A stretch of 64,000 nucleotides of DNA from an uncultured Oscillospiraceae bacterium (GCA_947630375.1 CANRHH010000005.1:23327-87326); one strand, 5' to 3'. Shown: positions 32,134 to 41,284, counted from the first letter of the stretch. Program-made: numbers and translations. Notes: generated from the sequence alone by a model not told the origin.

Positions 32134-34379
32134 GTCCCGTCGCTCTCCATTTTCTGAAATTTGGCCCGCGCCACCGCCAGCTGCCCCAGGGAGAGCCCCT
32201 CGTCGTTGGCGGAGACCCGGCTGTGCCGCCAGGGCCGCAGGCCCAGCCGCTCCAGCTTCCGGAGCAGGCGCCGCATGATATAGATATTCTGGAAGCTGCC
32301 GCCGGAGAGGACCACGTCCCGGATCCCCGTCTCCTTGGCGGCGGCCAGGCAGCTCTCCGCCGCCATATCCACCAGCGTGTTCATAAATTTGGCCGCCAAC
32401 AGCCCCCGGTCCAATCCCCGGTCCCGGTCCGCCGTCAGGGCGCGGATCATGGGCCGCCAGTCGAACAGGAGCGGTGCGCCGGACAATTCATAGGGATAGC
32501 GCTCCTCGCTGTCCCCGGCGGCGGCCTCTAAGAGCACCGCCCCCTGGCCCTCGTAGCTGCACCGGGTCTTGATCCCCAGCAGGGCCGAGACGCCGTCAAA
32601 GAGCCGGCCCATCCCGGAGGAGAGGGGGCAGTTGAGCCCGGTGCGGCACATGGCCTCCCAGGTATCTCTCTGTTCCCAGGCCCCGGTATCACATCCGGCG
32701 TCCCGGGCCAGGGCCCAGGCCAGCCGCCCGATCTCCCGCACGGCTAAATCCCCGCCCACCAGGGGCAGAGGCCGGATGCTGCCGAAGCGGGTGAAGGACG
32801 CATAGTCCCCCACCAGGCACTCGCCGCCCCAGGCGGCCCCGTCGCTCCCCAGGCCCACGCCGTCCCAGATCAGGCCGATCACCGGCCCCTCCAGGCCGTT
32901 GTCCGCCATGCAGGCGGCCATGTGGGCGTGGTGGTGCTGCACCTGGATCAGGGGCAGGCCCTCCGCCCGGCTCCGCTCCTTGGCATAAGCGGTAGACAGA
33001 TAGTCCGGGTGCAGGTCGCAGGCCAAAAGGCTTGGTTTTACGTCAAAAAGGCGCTCAAAGTGCCGGATCTGCTGTTCATAGTTCTCCAGGGTCTCCAGAT
33101 TTTTCAGGTCCCCGATGTGCTGGCTGAGGAAAGCGCTGTCCTCCTTGGCCAGGCAGAAGCTGGCCTTCTGCTCCGCCCCGCAGGCCAGGGCGCTGCCCCG
33201 GCCGCCCCGGAGCCGCACCGGGAAGGGCACATAGCCCCGGGACCGGCGGGCCGGGTACTCCTTCCCGTCCAGCACCCAATACAGGGAGTCGTCGCAGCGG
33301 GTCTGAATGTCCCGGTCATGGAGCAGGAAACCGTCCGCGATGCCCCGCAGCTGTTCCAGGGCCTGGCGGTTTTGGTAAAGAATGGGCGTGTCGGACAGGT
33401 TGGCGCTGGTCATCACCAGTGCGTCCAGGTCCTCCCCCAACAGCAGCACATGCAGCGGCGTGTAGGGCAGCATCACGCCCAGCCGGCCGTTCTCGCTGAG
33501 ATGGGCCAGGCTCCCGGGGTCCCGCTTTTTCAGCAGCACGATGGGCTTGCGGGGCCCGGTCAGCAGCCGCTCCTCCGCCGGGTCCATCAGGCACAGCGCC
33601 CGGGCCGCCGCCACATCCCGGCACATGAGGGCGAAGGGTTTTTCGTCCCGCTGCTTCCGGCGGCGCAGCTCCCCGGCGATCTCCGGCGGGTCCACCAGGC
33701 AGGCCAGGTGCATCCCACCCAGGCCCTTCACGGCCAGGATGCCGCCCTTTTTCAGCAGCGCCCGGGCCTGTTCCACCGCCTCTCCCGGCTGCTCCCGGCC
33801 CGCCTCATCCAGAAAGAAGGCCCGGGGGCCGCAGACCGGACAGCAGTCCGGCTGGGCATGGTAGCGCCGGTTTTCAATATCGTGATACTCCCGCGCGCAG
33901 TCCGGGCACATGGGAAAGACACCCATGGAGGTCCGGGCCCGGTCATAGGGCACGTCCCGGATGATGGTAAAGCGGGGGCCGCAGTTGGTGCAGTTGATAA
34001 AGGGGTAGCGGTAGCGCCGGTCCTTCGGGTCCAGCAGCTCCCGGCGGCAGTCCTCACACAGGCCGATATCCGGAGAGATCAGGGTGTCCATCCGGGCGTC
34101 CGCCCGGCTGGGGCGGATCTCAAAGCCGGTATAGCCCGCCGGGCCTGGCAGCTTCTCCGCCTCTAAGCTCTCGATCAGGGCCAGGCGGGGGGCCCGCTGG
34201 GGCAAAGCCCGGAGAAAGCCCTCCAGGGCGGCCTCCTCCCCCTCCAGTTCCAGCTCTACGCCGGAAGAGGTGTTTTTGATATAGCCCTTCAGGCCATACT
34301 CCCCCACCAGCCGGTGGACAAAGGGGCGAAAGCCCACACCCTGCACGATGCCCCGTATTTCGATGCGCCGTCTCTCCAA
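32106..34379 (-). CDS. hypF: HypF carbamoyltransferase
   Basis: 757 residues, full length. Acylphosphatase domain (about 1-90, GIVQGVGFRPFVHRL), two zinc fingers (CEDCRREL to CTNCG and CPDCAREY to CCPVCG), a YrdC-like domain, and a Kae1-like domain with HHHAH. It makes the carbamoyl adduct passed to HypE. The start looks like TTG, just before the acylphosphatase strand; the only ATG nearby is in another frame. First gene of the 13-kb hydrogenase operon. Confidence 0.94.
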   Translation of the reverse strand: MERRRIEIRGIVQGVGFRPFVHRLVGEYGLKGYIKNTSSGVELELEGEEAALEGFLRALPQRAPRLALIESLEAEKLPGPAGYTGFEIRPSRADARMDTLISPDIGLCEDCRRELLDPKDRRYRYPFINCTNCGPRFTIIRDVPYDRARTSMGVFPMCPDCAREYHDIENRRYHAQPDCCPVCGPRAFFLDEAGREQPGEAVEQARALLKKGGILAVKGLGGMHLACLVDPPEIAGELRRRKQRDEKPFALMCRDVAAARALCLMDPAEERLLTGPRKPIVLLKKRDPGSLAHLSENGRLGVMLPYTPLHVLLLGEDLDALVMTSANLSDTPILYQNRQALEQLRGIADGFLLHDRDIQTRCDDSLYWVLDGKEYPARRSRGYVPFPVRLRGGRGSALACGAEQKASFCLAKEDSAFLSQHIGDLKNLETLENYEQQIRHFERLFDVKPSLLACDLHPDYLSTAYAKERSRAEGLPLIQVQHHHAHMAACMADNGLEGPVIGLIWDGVGLGSDGAAWGGECLVGDYASFTRFGSIRPLPLVGGDLAVREIGRLAWALARDAGCDTGAWEQRDTWEAMCRTGLNCPLSSGMGRLFDGVSALLGIKTRCSYEGQGAVLLEAAAGDSEERYPYELSGAPLLFDWRPMIRALTADRDRGLDRGLLAAKFMNTLVDMAAESCLAAAKETGIRDVVLSGGSFQNIYIMRRLLRKLERLGLRPWRHSRVSANDEGLSLGQLAVARAKFQKMESDGTCALRYPFN

Positions 34380-34416
34380 GGCATACTACCCCATGGTTAA
34401 TTAATTATCATTGTAT

Positions 34417-34445
34417 ATTATAAGCGTTCTCGCGTGGAGATGCAA
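34417..34445 (-). promoter_or_regulatory. Promoter of the hyp-mbh hydrogenase operon
   Basis: TTGCAT and TATAAT with 17-bp spacing, reading leftward, about 40 nt before hypF. The region between is AT-rich (ttaattaatta). No other good promoter is seen in the 13 kb downstream. Confidence 0.75.
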
Positions 34446-34549
34446 GAAATATTTTGCCCTTACAGACCTATTCATAAATATTATACGATAGGAAGTTCAT
34501 CCACGCAAGAAAAGTAAAAATTTTGACTAAATTTCAGCGTGGGACAAAA

Positions 34550-35075
34550 CATAGAAAAAGGGGTCTGTAGCAAAATACGTTTTTGCTACAGTCCCTTCTT
34601 AATCTGTAAAAAATGAGGCTCTTGAAGATAAATGAGAGGTTAGCTGCAAAAAAAGCTATGCCCTCTCATAGCCCTACTGTGCAATAAGATTTATGCCTTT
34701 AGTGCCATGTAAAGTAGCGCGTGCCGCCATTGGAAAGATCTCTGCCCAAAGGTGCATCGGGGTTTTCCCAAGGGGTCCGGGGATGCTGCCCCGGGGCCTT
34801 TTCTTTAGGGTACCCTTTCTTTGCGGCAAGGCAAAGAAAGGGTACAAAAGCACCAAGAGACCAAACTTCTCCTCCGCTGGCTCTCAAAATAGAAGTTCCG
34901 CCAACAACCCCTCCGCCTCGCTGCCGCTCGGCACCTCCCCTTACTCAGGGGAGGCATGAGGGTGCGGCATTTATTCACATGACCTTCCGACTCCTTCGGA
35001 AAAGATTTTGACTTTCTTTAACATACAAAGGGGCTGTAGCTTAACGAATCGTTTTGCTACAGCCCCTTTCAGCTG
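34550..35075. repeat. Inverted-repeat-rich non-coding island
   Basis: No gene is supported here. Four stem-loops lie in 520 bp: 34561-34595 and 35027-35069, both built on CTGTAGC...GCTACAG; 34810-34845, GTACCCTTTCTTTGC with its complement; and 34934-34954, CCTCCCCT/AGGGGAGG. Composition differs from flanking genes. The outer pair sharing the same core suggests a small mobile or palindromic repeat element, but I see no target duplication. The 35027 hairpin may also terminate the gene to its right. Confidence 0.5.
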
Positions 35076-35114
35076 TCTGCTTGTCAAAAGCGGGCCGCGC
35101 TTGAAGCGGCACAT

Positions 35115-36032
35115 TTACTTTTTTCTTCTCCTGTATACGGCGGCTGCCGCGCAGCCAGCCGCGGTGATCCCGCCCGCCACGAAGAGCGGAGCCAGGACCG
35201 TTTTGCCGGCACCGGCGCCGGTTCCGGCGCTGCCGCTCTCCTCCGCCGGGGCAAGCGCCGGCTGGGCGGTCTCGCCGGGCGTGGGAGAGGGGGCCGCCTC
35301 TTTCGGCCCTGCCGTGACGGCCGCCGCCCCGTCAGGGGACGGCGAAGGGGACACCGCAGGGGTCGGGGATACGGCAGGCGTCTGGGACGGGGCCGCCGAA
35401 GGAGATACCGCAGGCGAAACCGCCGGAGACGCCGAGGGGGATACGGACGGGGAAACCGCCGGCTCCGTGGGGGGCGGCATGGACGGGTCGTCCCCGGCGG
35501 GCGGGTCCGTCTCCGGCGGGTCCGTCGGCGGCGGCGTCTGTTCTGCCCCGGGCAGCGCGGTGACCGTGGCCGAGGCGGCCGCTATGCCGGTCAGGCTTAC
35601 GTTGGTGGAATGTCCGTCCCCCGCGAAAACGGCGATGCTCCCCAGGCTGAAGCTGACGGTCTCGTTTGCCTGGGCGGTGACCGTGTACGTATACGTCACC
35701 TGCACGCTGGTCGCGGCGGATTTGGATGCCTCGGCGATAGAGAAGCTGCCGGCCGTAAAGTTCTCCACGGAATAGGCGGGGTCGCTTTCAGCGCTTACAT
35801 AGCTCAGCCCCTCGGCCGTTACCGAAGCCTGGACGCCGGCTACCTTCGCATCCGTTGAAAAGGTGGCTGTGAAGCTGATCGTGTCGCCCGGGTGGATCGT
35901 CTCCGTGCCGCTGGCGCCTACGTTCACGCTGACATCCACCGTGCCCGAGGCGGCCAGGGCCGTACCGGAAATACCGAACACCGTCACAAATATCAGGAAT
36001 ACAGAGAGGGCCTTCAGGGCTCTTTTTTTCAT
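35115..36032 (-). CDS. Cohesin-like surface protein with C-terminal membrane anchor
   Basis: 305 residues: signal peptide ending near ALAAS; a beta-rich domain (about 30-155) whose pattern HPGDTISFTATFS, AKVAGVQASVTAEGLSYVSA and LGSIAVFAGDG resembles a cohesin fold; a Pro/Ser/Thr-rich stalk (about 160-270) with repeats of SPAVSPS; and a C-terminal helix followed by RRRKK, so it stays in the membrane. ATG chosen with GGAG upstream. Next to a dockerin protein, so an adaptor for surface assembly is plausible. Confidence 0.65.
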   Translation of the reverse strand: MKKRALKALSVFLIFVTVFGISGTALAASGTVDVSVNVGASGTETIHPGDTISFTATFSTDAKVAGVQASVTAEGLSYVSAESDPAYSVENFTAGSFSIAEASKSAATSVQVTYTYTVTAQANETVSFSLGSIAVFAGDGHSTNVSLTGIAAASATVTALPGAEQTPPPTDPPETDPPAGDDPSMPPPTEPAVSPSVSPSASPAVSPAVSPSAAPSQTPAVSPTPAVSPSPSPDGAAAVTAGPKEAAPSPTPGETAQPALAPAEESGSAGTGAGAGKTVLAPLFVAGGITAAGCAAAAVYRRRKK

Positions 36033-36115
36033 GTTGATCTCCATTCTGCCGGCACCGGCGGAGCGCTCTCCCCCGGCTCGCTTGTTTTCCCGCGCAGCCG
36101 GGGCTTACCGCCGAA

Positions 36116-36146
36116 GGCCGTGCGGATGCCAGGCATCCGCACGGCC
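36116..36146. other. Hairpin between the dockerin and cohesin-like genes
   Basis: A 13-bp stem, GGCCGTGCGGATG with its complement (loop CCAGG), without a T-run on the minus strand. It lies in the 143-nt gap, where I see no promoter, so the two genes may share a transcript with a processing or stabilising hairpin. Confidence 0.5.
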
Positions 36147-36175
36147 CGGGTTTGCTTTTGTTCGGTACCGGGGCG

Positions 36176-38794
36176 TTATTTTGCGATCAGATCCAGCACG
36201 GCCACCACGTCGCCGGCGGTGATCTCGGCGCCCGCCGTCACCTTGGCGGCGTCGATGTAGCTGCCCGTCAGGCTGCGCAGGCCGCAGACGGATTCGTTGA
36301 TCTGCTTCGCGTCCGCGCTGTCGATGGTGCCGTTGCCGTCCACGTCACCGGCCACGGCCACGGGAACATCTGTGATTCTCCCGCTGGCGTCCTGCAGCTT
36401 GATCGTGCATCCCGTGCCGACCAGCGCATCGCTCCGGGTGATCTGGCTCCCGTCCTTACCATAAACGTATACCGTCGTCCCGCCGACGTTGTTGCCATAC
36501 AGCTCCTTGATCTCGGCCACAGTTCTGGCGCTGGTGACTTTGTCCGGATTCCGCATGTCGATCGGGCTGAGGTTGGATTCAGACAGCGTGGCCTTGCACT
36601 CGACGCACTCCTTCACCCAGGTCAGGTCGGAGCCGGTGCCGGACTTGCTGACAATTTTGTACCGGTGCCCGTTCGCGGGCCAAACCACCTGGTGCGTCTC
36701 ATGGCAGCTCGGATCGCTGCACTTGTAGTTGGCGTAGCCGGGCTCGGTGCAGGTCGGCAGCTGTTCTTCGCCGGTCTTGACCCAGCTGTGGCTAAAGGTG
36801 ATGCGGGCGTCCACAGGCGTCTGACAAACCTGAGAGCCGCCGCCATTCTCCTCCGGCAGCGTTACAGAGGCAGAGATATACACAAAGGCCTCTTTATTGC
36901 ACCGAACAGTCAGCTGCCGGCCGTTCTCCGTCAGGGTAACGTCGTCATTACTCACGGAGCCCCCGTCCGTTCTGGTGAGGGTGAGGGTGGGGATAGAAGG
37001 CTTGTTTTTGTCGGGGCGGAGACTGCTGGCGACAAGTTCCTTCAGATCCTCGGGGGTCAGCTCCTCCTTCGCAATATACACGAAGGCGGTCCAGGTGATG
37101 TCGGCGCTGCTGCCGACCGGGTCAAACTGCACCTCTACCGTGGCGCTGCTGCCGGGATGGGCGCGCAGCCTGGTGAAGTCCGTCCCGGTGAAGAAGATCC
37201 CCTGCACCGGCTTGGGCTCCTCCCGCACGAACTCTTCCTGCGTCCCGTTCGGCCCTTTCCAGTGGGCATACAGGGTGGCGCCGGGTGTCACCGGTGTGTC
37301 ATATTTGACCTGGCTTCCGGCCTTGGCATCGGTATACCAGCCGTCAAACGTGTAGTCGTCCATGGGGGTATTCCCCCAGTAATCCGCTATGGCGCTGTCA
37401 AACGCTTCGCCGGTCTTCTGGAAGATTTCGTCGTTATAGGTGCCGGCATAGTTCACGCCGGAGATCACGCCGTTGCTCCCCAGGGTGGAACCCTTCTCCC
37501 GGTAGAGGGTCATGACCTGCTGGCCGCCTCTCCAGCCGTTGAAGTCCAGCTTGTAGAAGATGGTCGTGACTTCGCTGTGGAAGCTGTAATAGGCATACAG
37601 CCGGGTGACGTCCGCGGGAACGGGCTGGCCAAATTCCACTTTATCGCCGTTGGGGCTGACCTGCCAGGTCACGGTCCCGTCCGATCCCTCTGTGGTATGC
37701 TCCGTGGGAGCCTTGGTATACCAGCCCACAAAGGTGAACGCGCCGTTCATCTCCGGGTGGTCTTGCGTCGCCAATTCGCTCCGGGTGGGATTGGTCACCT
37801 GCCCGCTCAGGGCGTCCTCCATGCCGGTCTGGGCCAGAACCTCCGGCGATACCGCCAGGCTCGCGTTCGCCAGGGTCTTGGTCAGGGCGCCGCCCTCCAG
37901 AACCACGGTCCTGGTCTTGTTGGTATAGCCGTCGGGAGCGCCAAGATCATCGGGCAGGTTCGCATAGCTGCCAAACCAGCCCTCGCCGGCGTCCAGGATC
38001 ACGGTACTCTGCACCGGCTCCGGCTCGGGGTCCGGTACATAACTCGGGTCCGGCTCATAGTACGCGTACAGCACGCTGACCTCCGCGGGGATCACGCTCC
38101 CGGCGGAGTACGGATTGCCATGCGGTATGAGTTTCTGGAAGTCTTCCTCGCAGGGCCCCTGGTAGTTGAACTCTGTGGGCTCCTGGTCGTACCAGGCGAC
38201 GAAGTTCCAACCCTTCCAGGTGGGCTTCTCCTGGTTGTCGGGCAGCTTGTACTTCTCTTCTTCCTTGGTCAGTTTTACGGTCTGCTCTTTATCGCCGTTC
38301 CCAAACTGGCCCTTGCCGGCTTTCAGCAGGACCTCGACCGGCTTCTCCTCCAGAGAGGCGGGCATGATCATGTCCTCCTCGCCCTCGGGCTCGCCGGCGG
38401 GCTCCTCCTCAGGCCCCTGGTTCTCCTGCCCCTGGGGTCCCGGCTCCTCCGCAGGTGTGCCGTCCTTGGGCTCCTCCGCGGACTCGCTGTTTTTGGTTTC
38501 CTCCGTCTTCTGGGCCTCGGGGGCCGCCTCGGGTTCGTCCGCCGCCGGCTCCGCGGGGGCTTCCGCGGGGGCGCTGGGCTCGTCTTCCGCCGGCGCCGGG
38601 GTCTCAGAGGCCGGAGCTGCCTGGTCTTTTGCCTCTGCCTCGTTCTGGGGCGCGCTTTCAGGCGCCGGCTCCCCGGTCTCTGCCGGGGCCGCCACGTCGT
38701 CTTCCGCCGCAGCCTTCGCCGGGGTCAGATTGATGAAGGACAGACACATCATCAAGCAGAGCAGCGCTGCGACGCTTCTGCGGCCAATTCTCAT
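36176..38794 (-). CDS. Secreted repeat protein with C-terminal dockerin
   Basis: 872 residues. Signal peptide (ending near AKAAAED), a Glu/Pro/Ala-rich stretch of about 130 residues, then repeated InlB-type modules (AWYDQEPTEF, VGWYTKAPTEH, FDGWYTDAKAGSQ...ATLYAHW), a Cys-containing module, and a C-terminal dockerin: GDVDGNGTIDSADAKQI is a Ca-binding loop, followed by a degenerate second repeat (AGDVVAVLDLIAK). AAGGAG precedes the ATG. No enzymatic domain is seen; likely a structural or adhesive surface protein. Confidence 0.75.
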   Translation of the reverse strand: MRIGRRSVAALLCLMMCLSFINLTPAKAAAEDDVAAPAETGEPAPESAPQNEAEAKDQAAPASETPAPAEDEPSAPAEAPAEPAADEPEAAPEAQKTEETKNSESAEEPKDGTPAEEPGPQGQENQGPEEEPAGEPEGEEDMIMPASLEEKPVEVLLKAGKGQFGNGDKEQTVKLTKEEEKYKLPDNQEKPTWKGWNFVAWYDQEPTEFNYQGPCEEDFQKLIPHGNPYSAGSVIPAEVSVLYAYYEPDPSYVPDPEPEPVQSTVILDAGEGWFGSYANLPDDLGAPDGYTNKTRTVVLEGGALTKTLANASLAVSPEVLAQTGMEDALSGQVTNPTRSELATQDHPEMNGAFTFVGWYTKAPTEHTTEGSDGTVTWQVSPNGDKVEFGQPVPADVTRLYAYYSFHSEVTTIFYKLDFNGWRGGQQVMTLYREKGSTLGSNGVISGVNYAGTYNDEIFQKTGEAFDSAIADYWGNTPMDDYTFDGWYTDAKAGSQVKYDTPVTPGATLYAHWKGPNGTQEEFVREEPKPVQGIFFTGTDFTRLRAHPGSSATVEVQFDPVGSSADITWTAFVYIAKEELTPEDLKELVASSLRPDKNKPSIPTLTLTRTDGGSVSNDDVTLTENGRQLTVRCNKEAFVYISASVTLPEENGGGSQVCQTPVDARITFSHSWVKTGEEQLPTCTEPGYANYKCSDPSCHETHQVVWPANGHRYKIVSKSGTGSDLTWVKECVECKATLSESNLSPIDMRNPDKVTSARTVAEIKELYGNNVGGTTVYVYGKDGSQITRSDALVGTGCTIKLQDASGRITDVPVAVAGDVDGNGTIDSADAKQINESVCGLRSLTGSYIDAAKVTAGAEITAGDVVAVLDLIAK

Positions 38795-38916
38795 CTCGAT
38801 CACTCCTTTTTTCAAATTCAGCCCGGGCCCTCCGGGGCGCGGGCCGTGCGGCAGCCGGCGCATCCTGTCAGCAAACGGGTACGCCGAACTGCCCTGAGCT
38901 CCCTCAGGGTGTCCTT

Positions 38917-38944
38917 ATTGTATCATACCCCCCCGAGAAGTCAA
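38917..38944 (-). promoter_or_regulatory. Promoter of the dockerin protein gene
   Basis: TTGACT and TACAAT with 16-bp spacing, reading leftward. A hairpin CCCTGAG/CTCAGGG (38892-38909) lies at the expected 5' end of the mRNA; the 110-nt leader contains more GC-rich pairing but no class I recognise. Confidence 0.7.
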
Positions 38945-39029
38945 TCCTGTTTTTTACTTTTACACTGGTTTTTTATATCAATCGTTCTGTTTTGAACCGT
39001 TTTCGGTATTTGCGGGGAGATCGTGAAGT

Positions 39030-39115
39030 AAAAAAGACCGCCACCCCGGCCGGTGACGGTTCTTAGAACGGTTCACTTAGTTTCGGGCTAACCGCTTGTC
39101 GCAGCGCCCTTTTAC
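39030..39115 (-). ncRNA. Candidate small RNA with own promoter and terminator
   Basis: A promoter (TTGACA, 18 bp, TATAAT; 39151-39122, minus strand) is followed by about 86 nt without an ORF and an intrinsic terminator, ACCGTCACC/GGTGGCGGT with one G-U pair only on this strand, then six T. Internal pairing includes GGGC...GCCC and CGGTTAG...CTAA. The element recalls, from memory, antisense RNA regions near small holin-like toxins in Firmicutes, but no toxin ORF is recognisable opposite it. The 38945-39029 stretch to its left shows nothing else. Confidence 0.5.
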
Positions 39116-39159
39116 GCTTTTATTATAGACCGGGGCAGGTCTTTCTGTCAATGGTTTTT

Positions 39160-40365
39160 TTACAGTCCGGGCAGTTCTACAATAAAGGTGTTGACGCCGC
39201 TCTCGCTCTCGGCCCAGATCTTCCCCCCGTGCTCGGCCGCGATGCTCCCGGCGATGGCCAGGCCCAGGCCGTAGCCTCCGCCCCGGCTCCGGGCCCGGTC
39301 CGCCCGGTAAAAGCGCTTGAAGATGTCCTTCAGCTCCTCCTTGGAGAGGGCGTCCCCCCGGCTGGCCACCGACAGCCGGACGTTCCGGCCCTGGCGGGCC
39401 AGCCGCAGCTCCACGGCGGAGGGGACGGCGGCGTATTTCAGGGCGTTGTCCAGCAAAATCTCCTCCACCTGGCGCAGATGCTCCCCGTCGCCCCGGACCC
39501 GGATCCCCGGCTCCACCTGGCTTTGCAGCTCCAGCCCCTTTTCAAAAAACAGCGGCTCGAAGGGCAGCAGGGTCTGGGCACACAGCTCGCTGAAGTCCAG
39601 CTCCGTCCTCTCCCGCCTGGCGGTCCCCGCGTCCAGCCGGGCCAGCTCCAGCAGGTCCTCCACCAGGCCCCGCATCTGCCGGGCCATGGTCAGGATGCCG
39701 CCGGAAAACCGGGCCCTGTCCGCCTCGTTCGTCTCCGGGTCCTGGAGCAGCTCCGCGTCGGTGAGGATGACGGTGAGGGGCGTTTTCAGCTCATGGGAGG
39801 CGTCGGCCACGAACTGCCGCTGCTGCTCCCAGGCCCGCTCCACCGGGCGCAGCGCCCAGCGGGCCAACAGCAGGCTCAGCCCCAGAAAGGCCAGCAGGCT
39901 CACCGCCCCGATGGCGGCGCAGACCTCCAACAGGCCCCGGAGAGTGGCCCGCTCGCTGGACATGTCCGCCACCACCAGGCAGCTGGTGTTCCGGGAGCGG
40001 ACCCAGCAGTAGCGCAGGTCATAGTCCCGCAGGACGCCGGTATCCCCGCCGTCCCGGATCGCCGCGCCAATGACCTCCTGCAAAAATTCCGTGTCGGACA
40101 GATCGAAATACCCGCCGCCGGAGGCCACCACCTCCCCGAAGGGGCCGATCTGCAGGGCAAAATAGGGCAGACGCACCTGCTCCGCCGCCTGGTTGGGGCT
40201 GCCCAGCCGGAAGGGGTCCGCCCCGATGGCCTCCATCATGCGCACGCTCTCCGCCTCCAGGCTCCGGCTGGTGGAGCTGTAGACCGTGGCGAAAATGACG
40301 CAGAGCATCAGGCTCACCACGGCCATGGTGAAGCAGACGAACTTGACCTTCAGCTTTTTCAGCAC
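39160..40365 (-). CDS. Sensor histidine kinase
   Basis: 401 residues: first helix (about 8-28), a sensor loop of about 110 residues, second helix (about 140-165), H-box FVADASHELKTPLTVI, N-box LDNALKYAA, G-boxes with GYGLGLAIAGSIAAEHGG. It phosphorylates the response regulator whose gene overlaps its start by 7 nt. The sensed signal is unknown; the loop has no motif I recognise. Confidence 0.92.
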   Translation of the reverse strand: MLKKLKVKFVCFTMAVVSLMLCVIFATVYSSTSRSLEAESVRMMEAIGADPFRLGSPNQAAEQVRLPYFALQIGPFGEVVASGGGYFDLSDTEFLQEVIGAAIRDGGDTGVLRDYDLRYCWVRSRNTSCLVVADMSSERATLRGLLEVCAAIGAVSLLAFLGLSLLLARWALRPVERAWEQQRQFVADASHELKTPLTVILTDAELLQDPETNEADRARFSGGILTMARQMRGLVEDLLELARLDAGTARRERTELDFSELCAQTLLPFEPLFFEKGLELQSQVEPGIRVRGDGEHLRQVEEILLDNALKYAAVPSAVELRLARQGRNVRLSVASRGDALSKEELKDIFKRFYRADRARSRGGGYGLGLAIAGSIAAEHGGKIWAESESGVNTFIVELPGL

Positions 40366-41036
40366 GGCTTGTCCACCTCCAGATGGTAGCCCAGGCGGCG
40401 GATGGACTCGATGCGCACGTTGGAGCCGATGCTCTGGAGCTTGCGCCGCAGAAAGCCCACGTACACCTCCACATGGTTCTCCACCGCGTTGGAATCATAG
40501 CCCCAGACCCGGGCCAGAATGACCTCCTTGGACAGGTTTCGCCCCTGGGACTGGAGCAGCAGCCGCATCACGTCGAACTCCCGGGCCGACAGGCGCACGC
40601 TCTTGTCCCCGCAGGCCAGGGTGCCGGAGCCCAGGTCCAGGGCCGTGTTGCCATACACCAGCTCATCCACCTGGTTCCCCTGGCGGCGCAGCAGGGCGTT
40701 TATGCAGGCCAGCAGCTCCCGGCTGTCAAAGGGCTTGGTCAGATAGTAGTCCGCCCCGGCGTTGAGGCCCTCGATCCGGTCCTCCAGGCCGGACCGGGCT
40801 GTCAGCATCAGGATCGGCGTGGCGCAGCGCTTGGCCCGGACCGTCCGGGCCACCTGGTAGCCGTCCATTTTGGGCATCATCACGTCTAAGATCAGCAGAT
40901 CGTAGACGCCCAACTCCGCGTATTCCGCCCCGGCCTCCCCGTCGTACACGGTCTCCACCTCAAAGCCCTTGGCCTCCAGCAGGCTCCGGATGGACTCGGC
41001 CAGCAGTTTCTCGTCTTCAATCACCAAGATCTTCAT
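40359..41036 (-). CDS. OmpR-family response regulator
   Basis: 225 residues. Receiver domain with acidic pair ED, phosphoacceptor Asp in LLILDVMMPKMDG, the conserved T and K (LTARSG, LTKPFD); then a winged-helix domain (LSAREFDVMRLLLQSQGR, ILARVWGYDSNAVENHVEVY). It binds DNA as a dimer after phosphorylation by the adjacent kinase. Confidence 0.94.
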   Translation of the reverse strand: MKILVIEDEKLLAESIRSLLEAKGFEVETVYDGEAGAEYAELGVYDLLILDVMMPKMDGYQVARTVRAKRCATPILMLTARSGLEDRIEGLNAGADYYLTKPFDSRELLACINALLRRQGNQVDELVYGNTALDLGSGTLACGDKSVRLSAREFDVMRLLLQSQGRNLSKEVILARVWGYDSNAVENHVEVYVGFLRRKLQSIGSNVRIESIRRLGYHLEVDKPC

Positions 41037-41063
41037 AGCGGCCCCCTTCGTTTTCTCTTTTTT

Positions 41064-41091
41064 ATCATACTACTCCCGCATCCTGAATCAA
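41064..41091 (-). promoter_or_regulatory. Promoter of the two-component operon
   Basis: TTGATT and TATGAT with 16-bp spacing, reading leftward, 28 nt before the regulator ATG. Between here and the amt promoter (41092-41242) the DNA is AT-rich and shows no further feature. Confidence 0.6.
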
Positions 41092-41242
41092 AGCTGAAAA
41101 CTGTCAAATTCACAGTTCTTTTACACTTACAGCCGCCGCCCCGGTTTCAGCGCTTTTTCTATCAATTTATTCAAATTTTGCTTTTTGCGAGAGAAGATTT
41201 TAAGTGAAACTGCGGAAATTGCTTGAAAACGAAAGATTTTTC

Positions 41243-41271
41243 TTGCGCTTTGGCGGCCGGGGGACTATACT
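41243..41271 (+). promoter_or_regulatory. Promoter of amt
   Basis: TTGCGC and TATACT with 17-bp spacing. Predicted start near 41278, giving a leader of about 120 nt that is almost entirely inverted repeats. Confidence 0.6.
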
Positions 41272-41284
41272 GGGCCCATCCAAG

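Noticed and set aside
36152-38995. 947-codon ORF opposite the dockerin protein
   Set aside because: Product is a Gly/Val/Arg-rich mirror; the minus strand has a signal peptide, domains, promoter and ribosome site.
38931-39080. Type I toxin ORF opposite the candidate small RNA
   Set aside because: A hydrophobic stretch can be read on the plus strand but has no start codon with a ribosome site and no known toxin pattern.
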